This document shows, piece after piece, positions 5,237 to 9,063 of a stretch of DNA of 9,063 nucleotides. The notes beneath the pieces are model-generated. The model worked only from the letters and a program-made list of their open reading frames with translations, ran no database searches and was not told the origin of the DNA. The first letter of the stretch is position 1. Each line of letters starts with the position of its first letter. This stretch comes from Muribaculaceae bacterium (GTDB lineage: Bacteria; Bacteroidota; Bacteroidia; Bacteroidales; Muribaculaceae), in the NCBI GenBank assembly GCA_021443235.1, contig JABUUJ010000037.1:1-9063 (forward strand). Reading direction: 5' to 3'. A program made the position numbers and the translations under genes.

Positions 5237-6297
5237 TGTTGAAGCACTTTGTTTCTCCACACCATCTTGTCGCCCCAGAATGGCATGAACGTGTTTTTAC
5301 AGTCGAGTTTAGAGGCTCGCGTGATGCCATGCTGGAGTGGCCAGCGCGATGAAGATGCATCGGCATGCGACAGTTCGAGGATGTGTGAAAGAAGCACGCA
5401 TCCCGGCTTGAACACCTTTCCTATGATCTGATTCTCGGCGAGTTCGTCCTGTGCATAACGCGGGATGTAGATGTCGACACTCGAAGCCGTTACATCAAAC
5501 TGCTCGCTTCTGAAGTTGGAGTCGCCCGAGTGAAGCAGCACGAGGTTGCCGGCATCGCTGCCACAGGTAATTTGGAATGCAGTGACAGGCACATTGGTTG
5601 AGCCGTTGTTGTGGTTGGTGATAAACGTGTGAATTTTCACGCCGTTTACCTCATAGTCGGCACTCACTGTCGAGGTGTAGGGATTCTGAGTCGAGAGGAA
5701 GTTTGACATCACCGGTTTGCCATCGGCGAGCATTTTGTCGATGAGAGCCTGCGTCTTGTGGTCCTGATGCACATGGGTGAGCGCATAGAAATCGAGCATC
5801 GGCGCGAGTTCGGCGCCCCGCTTGTGGTAGATGTCGATAGCAAAGCAAGCCGAGGGAGTCTTAACCACATATCCCATGTTATATAGCGCCCACACATAGA
5901 CCTCGCCGCTGGCGGGTTTAGTTTCCTTCACCTCCTTGAGCACCTTGTCGAATGCAATGTTGTAGCACGCCAAGATGGGGTCATACTTCACCAAAGCGTC
6001 GTAACTGGAACCCTGACCGTTGAAGAAAGTCGTGAAATCGCTGCTCGCAAGGTTGTCGGCCCAACTTTGGATATTAGTGTAGTCGGTGTTGCGCTGGGAG
6101 GCGGCACTGGCTGCGCACGAGGTGGCCCACACGCGGTTAAGAGCCTGTGTGGCAATGGTCGTTGCATCTTTGGGGTCAGGGTCGGGTCCAGGCTTGGGTT
6201 CGTCTCCCCCGCCGTCCCCGCCGCAACTTGCGACGGGGAATAGGAGGAGAATCCACAGCAGCAAAACGCTATACCGTAAATTCAATAGTATATTCAT
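5233..6297 (-). CDS. Lipoprotein with metallo-beta-lactamase fold
   Basis: This 354-residue protein has a hydrophobic leader ending in the lipobox VASC (Cys25), then a Gly/Asp/Pro-rich linker of about 20 residues, so it is an SPII lipoprotein and may reach the cell surface. The hydrolase domain carries THVHQDH (174-180; His175, His177, Asp179, His180), a later His in TNHNNG (229), GDS (258-260; Asp259) and SHILELSH (304-311). In that order these fit the metal-binding set of the MBL superfamily, and the layout is nearest to UlaG/NAPE-PLD-like branches. The substrate is not evident. In this operon a phosphodiesterase or lipase-like role that supplies glycerophosphodiesters to the GDPD is possible, as inference. 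Its stop overlaps the GDPD start (ATGA), and only nine bases separate it from the upstream gene, so co-translation is likely. Confidence 0.85.
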   Translation of the reverse strand: MNILLNLRYSVLLLWILLLFPVASCGGDGGGDEPKPGPDPDPKDATTIATQALNRVWATSCAASAASQRNTDYTNIQSWADNLASSDFTTFFNGQGSSYDALVKYDPILACYNIAFDKVLKEVKETKPASGEVYVWALYNMGYVVKTPSACFAIDIYHKRGAELAPMLDFYALTHVHQDHKTQALIDKMLADGKPVMSNFLSTQNPYTSTVSADYEVNGVKIHTFITNHNNGSTNVPVTAFQITCGSDAGNLVLLHSGDSNFRSEQFDVTASSVDIYIPRYAQDELAENQIIGKVFKPGCVLLSHILELSHADASSSRWPLQHGITRASKLDCKNTFMPFWGDKMVWRNKVLQQ

Positions 6298-6306
6298 AGT
6301 GTCGTG

Positions 6307-8250
6307 TTACTTGAGAGAGTTGTTGCCCTGGCAGTTAGCACCGCGCATGGGCCAGCCGCCAGTTGCAGCAGCCACGCCAATGTCGTAGGCCTCAATGGAG
6401 CCATTGGTCGAATAGTAGATGCGGTTGTCGGGACCGAGGGTTACGGGAGACATCGTCTGCACGCCAATGGTAGTGAGCACGCTGCGACTTCCCGAGCCGC
6501 TGATGGCAACGAGTCCGAATGGAGTAGCATATTCAGAGATGATGGCGCGTCCGTTGGCATCAAGAGCGAAACCGCTATATATGAAGTTTAGGCCTGTCTT
6601 CTCTTCCCACTTGAGCGCACCCGAGCTCTTCACCGCGTAAAGGTAACCAGCCTTCTCGCAGAAGTAAACAGTGCCCTCGGCGTCGACTACAGGATGGTAG
6701 CAATCGCCCATTGTGGTGGCATATTTCCACTTCACCGAGCCGGTAGAGGCATCAATGGCGGCGCATCCAGCCTTGCCCTTGAGTGTGACATAGATAATGC
6801 CGTTGCCAATGGCAATGCTGCCACCGCGCTCGGTCACAGCAAGTTTCTCGCTTGGTTTCCACTTCTCGGCGCCCGATGCAGAGAATGCCCACACGCCGTC
6901 GCTGGTAGCGAAATAGACAGTGCCGTCGCGGTTTACTGCCACGCCAGCCGAGTTGCCCGAGAGAGTCTTGCTCCACTTCTGGTTACCATCGCTATCGAAG
7001 GCAAAGGCGAAGCCACCGTCGGCAAGAGCATATACCATGCCGTCGCTGGTAACTGCGGGCGATGATTTTACTGCCTTGCCAAGTTCCTTCTGCCACTTGA
7101 GCGAGCCCGAGGGGTTGATAGCGTAGAAAGTGCCTGCGCCATCCTCGGTGCCGAAATAGATTGTACCGTCGGGACCAACTGCGGGTCCGGCGCCATAGGT
7201 AGCGGCAGCGGTGGTATATTCCCACTTAATAGTGCCATTGATGGCGTCAACTGCGATTAGCGTCTTGCCAGTCTGGCTGGCGGTGTAGAAAGTCTGTCCG
7301 TCGGGAGCAAAGACGATGTTGCTCGACTTCTGATATCCTACGCCAGTGATTTTTGACCATGAGAAGTCGCCAACGGTGATTTGTGTGCTTGCGCTCTCGT
7401 TGCGTCCGTTGGTGTAGGTCACCTTGATTGTAACGGTGTGTTTGCCCGTTGTGCCGAAGCAGTGCATAGCTGCGGGAGTGGTTACCGACGAGCCGTCGTC
7501 GAAGGTCCATTCAACCGAAGCTATTTCGCCCGAAACGAAGTAAGCAGGGTTATATTCAAATGTCACCATCTCAAACTTGCGCGGGTTCTCGATTGAGGCA
7601 TTGATGGGCGAAATTTCGCCTGGAGTAGCCTTTGCCGATACCGCGGGCGAGTTGCCGTGAGCATAGACACATGTGAGGTTGAATGTGTATTCAATGCCGT
7701 TGGTGAGTTGCTCGACCAGTGCCGATGTTTCGAGAGTGGAGATATCCATAGACTTAACCAACTGGTCGCCAGCAAGGACATCGAGCTTGTAGGTAAACAT
7801 CAGTCCGGTCTCGGGAGCTGTCCAGCTCACAAAGACGCGCTTGTCGCCTGCCATCACCTTGAAGTTGGTGGCAGGGATGCGAGTGGACTTGGGTGTACAC
7901 GATGCGGTGAGTTTCTGCGAGAGTCCCGAGGGATATTTAGTCTGTACCGAAAAAGTGTAGCTACAGTCGTTCACCAGATTGTCGATAGTGATTTCCTTCT
8001 TGTCGGGAGTGACGAGCATCTCGCCGCCTTGAACGTCCGACTTGGCAGCAGTCCATATCACAAGGTATTGCAGAGGATTTGCCACGTCTTTCTGGTCGGC
8101 CCAATTAAGTGTCACGCAGCCGTCGCCGGCAGTAGCCTTGAGGGTCTCAAGCTGATACCTGTCGGATGTAGCGTGCGGAAATTCTATGTCGTTGCAGCTG
8201 GTAAAGGCCATCAGAGCTACCAGAGGCAATAATAAAGCTAATTTTTTCAT
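6307..8250 (-). CDS. Multidomain lipoprotein: two Fn3 domains, PKD domain and PQQ-type beta-propeller
   Basis: This 647-residue protein has a short signal peptide with lipobox FTSC (Cys19), so it is lipid-anchored, probably outward-facing as in Sus-type systems. Two fibronectin type III-like domains fall at about 32-119 and 125-210. A PKD-like domain at about 215-293 has the hallmark VEWTFDDGS. From about 300 to the end come PQQ/quinoprotein-type propeller blades with the recurring pattern DGTIYFGT...LYAI...G.LKW. Lys-Trp pairs occur near 343, 386, 426, 464, 508 and 548, about 40 residues apart. The end motif GGWPMRGANCQGN resembles the closing WPM motif of such propellers. No cofactor-binding or catalytic residues are obvious, so a binding role is more likely than a dehydrogenase. 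Its place right after susD is where surface glycan-binding proteins usually sit. Confidence 0.85.
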   Translation of the reverse strand: MKKLALLLPLVALMAFTSCNDIEFPHATSDRYQLETLKATAGDGCVTLNWADQKDVANPLQYLVIWTAAKSDVQGGEMLVTPDKKEITIDNLVNDCSYTFSVQTKYPSGLSQKLTASCTPKSTRIPATNFKVMAGDKRVFVSWTAPETGLMFTYKLDVLAGDQLVKSMDISTLETSALVEQLTNGIEYTFNLTCVYAHGNSPAVSAKATPGEISPINASIENPRKFEMVTFEYNPAYFVSGEIASVEWTFDDGSSVTTPAAMHCFGTTGKHTVTIKVTYTNGRNESASTQITVGDFSWSKITGVGYQKSSNIVFAPDGQTFYTASQTGKTLIAVDAINGTIKWEYTTAAATYGAGPAVGPDGTIYFGTEDGAGTFYAINPSGSLKWQKELGKAVKSSPAVTSDGMVYALADGGFAFAFDSDGNQKWSKTLSGNSAGVAVNRDGTVYFATSDGVWAFSASGAEKWKPSEKLAVTERGGSIAIGNGIIYVTLKGKAGCAAIDASTGSVKWKYATTMGDCYHPVVDAEGTVYFCEKAGYLYAVKSSGALKWEEKTGLNFIYSGFALDANGRAIISEYATPFGLVAISGSGSRSVLTTIGVQTMSPVTLGPDNRIYYSTNGSIEAYDIGVAAATGGWPMRGANCQGNNSLK

Positions 8251-8271
8251 CTTTGGAATTTTAATTAAGTG

Positions 8272-9063
8272 TTAATAACCAGGATTTTGCCACAGGAGCG
8301 ATGTGTCGTTGATTCGCTCAAGCTCGGTAGTGGGAATGGGGAACAGGTACTGGTAGTCCTGGATGTCGTGTCCTTCGGCAGCGGCGGCCTCTTTGGCGCC
8401 ACCCATGCGCACAACGTCCCACCAGCGGTGACCTTCATAGGGGAACTCCTTTTGGCGCTCAAGCATCACAGCCTTGCGGAAGTCGGCCTGACTGGGAATG
8501 TCGCCAATGTTGAGAGGAGCGAGTCCGGCACGGGTGTGCACGTCGTTGAGAGCCTTGAGGGCGGGTGAAGAGGGGCTATTGTTATACGCCACCTCGTTGA
8601 GAGCCTCGGCATACATCAGAAGCACGTCGGCATGACGGAGGACGATGAAATCGTTGCCATACTGCTTGGTAGAAGCGTCCTGTGTGTCATAGAACTTGCG
8701 CATGAGGCACACCTTGATGCCTGGAACCTGCACATACTCGATGAGAGGCTTGCGCTGGTCGTTGTCGTCGTATAGGTTCTTAAGGATTGACGTCTGCCCC
8801 GAGTCGTCGGTGAGGTTGGTGATTGAGTACCAAGCGCCATGTCCCTCGCCGGGGACAGTCTTATTAAAGCGGATGGCCCAGATAATCTCGGCATTCATCT
8901 TGTTATCGACGCTGAACACATCGGCAACGTTGGGCAACAGCTTGTAGCTGTCGAGCATGGTCGCGAGCAGGTCGGCAGCTTGCTGTGGGTGTCCGAAGGT
9001 TAGATAGTCGTCCCTTAAAATGCATCTAATTTGTTGCATATCAGAAAAATAAATGTCTAAAAA
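8272..9063 (-). CDS. SusD/RagB-family outer-membrane lipoprotein, C-terminal half (5' end missing or disrupted)
   Basis: SusD proteins bind the nutrient at the cell surface and form a lid on a SusC TonB-dependent channel. About 255 residues of the C-terminal half of a roughly 500-residue family are here. Clear family motifs, counted from the first Met at 9039, are FIVLRHADVLLMYAEALNE (131-149), LNDVHTRAGL (164-173), MLERQKEFPYEGHRWWDVVR (192-211), YLFPIPTTE and the terminal LLWQNPGY. The frame stays open to the window edge, so the Met at 9039 need not be a start. Resemblance fades before YLTFGHPQQAA, where DNA turns AT-rich, which may mean a disrupted gene. Signal peptide, lipobox and N-terminal TPR part are missing. 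The next gene starts 21 bases after the stop, indicating one operon. Confidence 0.88.
   Translation of the reverse strand, partial: FLDIYFSDMQQIRCILRDDYLTFGHPQQAADLLATMLDSYKLLPNVADVFSVDNKMNAEIIWAIRFNKTVPGEGHGAWYSITNLTDDSGQTSILKNLYDDNDQRKPLIEYVQVPGIKVCLMRKFYDTQDASTKQYGNDFIVLRHADVLLMYAEALNEVAYNNSPSSPALKALNDVHTRAGLAPLNIGDIPSQADFRKAVMLERQKEFPYEGHRWWDVVRMGGAKEAAAAEGHDIQDYQYLFPIPTTELERINDTSLLWQNPGY
9015..9063. other. AT-rich right edge, possible insertion or recombination junction in susD
   Basis: Only about 10 of these 49 bases are G or C, against more than half in the adjoining susD sequence. The minus-strand translation across it (FLDIYFSDMQQIRC before the family sequence) does not look like the small-residue-rich helix that normally precedes YLT in SusD proteins. 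The change is abrupt and lies at the window edge, so an inserted element end, a shuffled gene segment or an assembly error are all possible. No inverted repeat or transposase can be identified in so short a piece. Confidence 0.4.

Noticed and set aside
9015..9063. Named insertion-sequence end
   Set aside because: The piece is too short, shows no identifiable inverted repeat or transposase codons, and I cannot match it to a family.

Overview
The window looks like a chromosomal piece of a gut-type Bacteroidales genome (Bacteroidota; Muribaculaceae- or Prevotellaceae-like, an inference). The support is a SusD/RagB-family lipoprotein gene, several SPII lipoproteins, a promoter with two TAnnTTTG -7 elements, weak or absent Shine-Dalgarno sites, a ParE of the DGxxPDDGIY type, and GC-rich REP-like palindromes between genes. 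Every protein gene is on the minus strand; only the partial tRNA at the left edge is on the plus strand. Both edges cut through a gene.

Left part (1-2905): the 3' half of a tRNA, probably tRNA-Val, ends in a perfect rho-independent terminator. A G-rich spacer of about 200 bases follows, with two imperfect palindromes and an 11-unit degenerate hexamer array that runs into the end of coaD. parE (topoisomerase IV subunit B) and coaD (phosphopantetheine adenylyltransferase) form an overlapping housekeeping operon with a clear Bacteroidota promoter. A second, related hexamer array and a REP-like palindrome lie upstream of that promoter, so the operon is bracketed by arrays in inverted orientation.

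Right part (2906-9063): five tightly spaced minus-strand genes look like one operon. In transcription order they are a 5'-incomplete SusD-family protein, a lipoprotein with two Fn3 domains, a PKD domain and a PQQ-type beta-propeller, a lipoprotein with a metallo-beta-lactamase fold, an exported glycerophosphodiester phosphodiesterase (ATGA overlap with the preceding gene), and a GlpT-type organophosphate:phosphate antiporter that keeps the known GlpT substrate-binding residues. Read together, these suggest a Sus-like system that captures a glycerophosphodiester-containing substrate at the surface, releases glycerol-3-phosphate in the periplasm and imports it. This is the most interesting feature of the window. 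The substrate and the link between the surface proteins and the enzymes are inferred.

The SusD reading frame becomes AT-rich and loses family resemblance in its last 50 or so bases at the right edge. An inserted element, a recombination junction or an assembly artefact could cause this.
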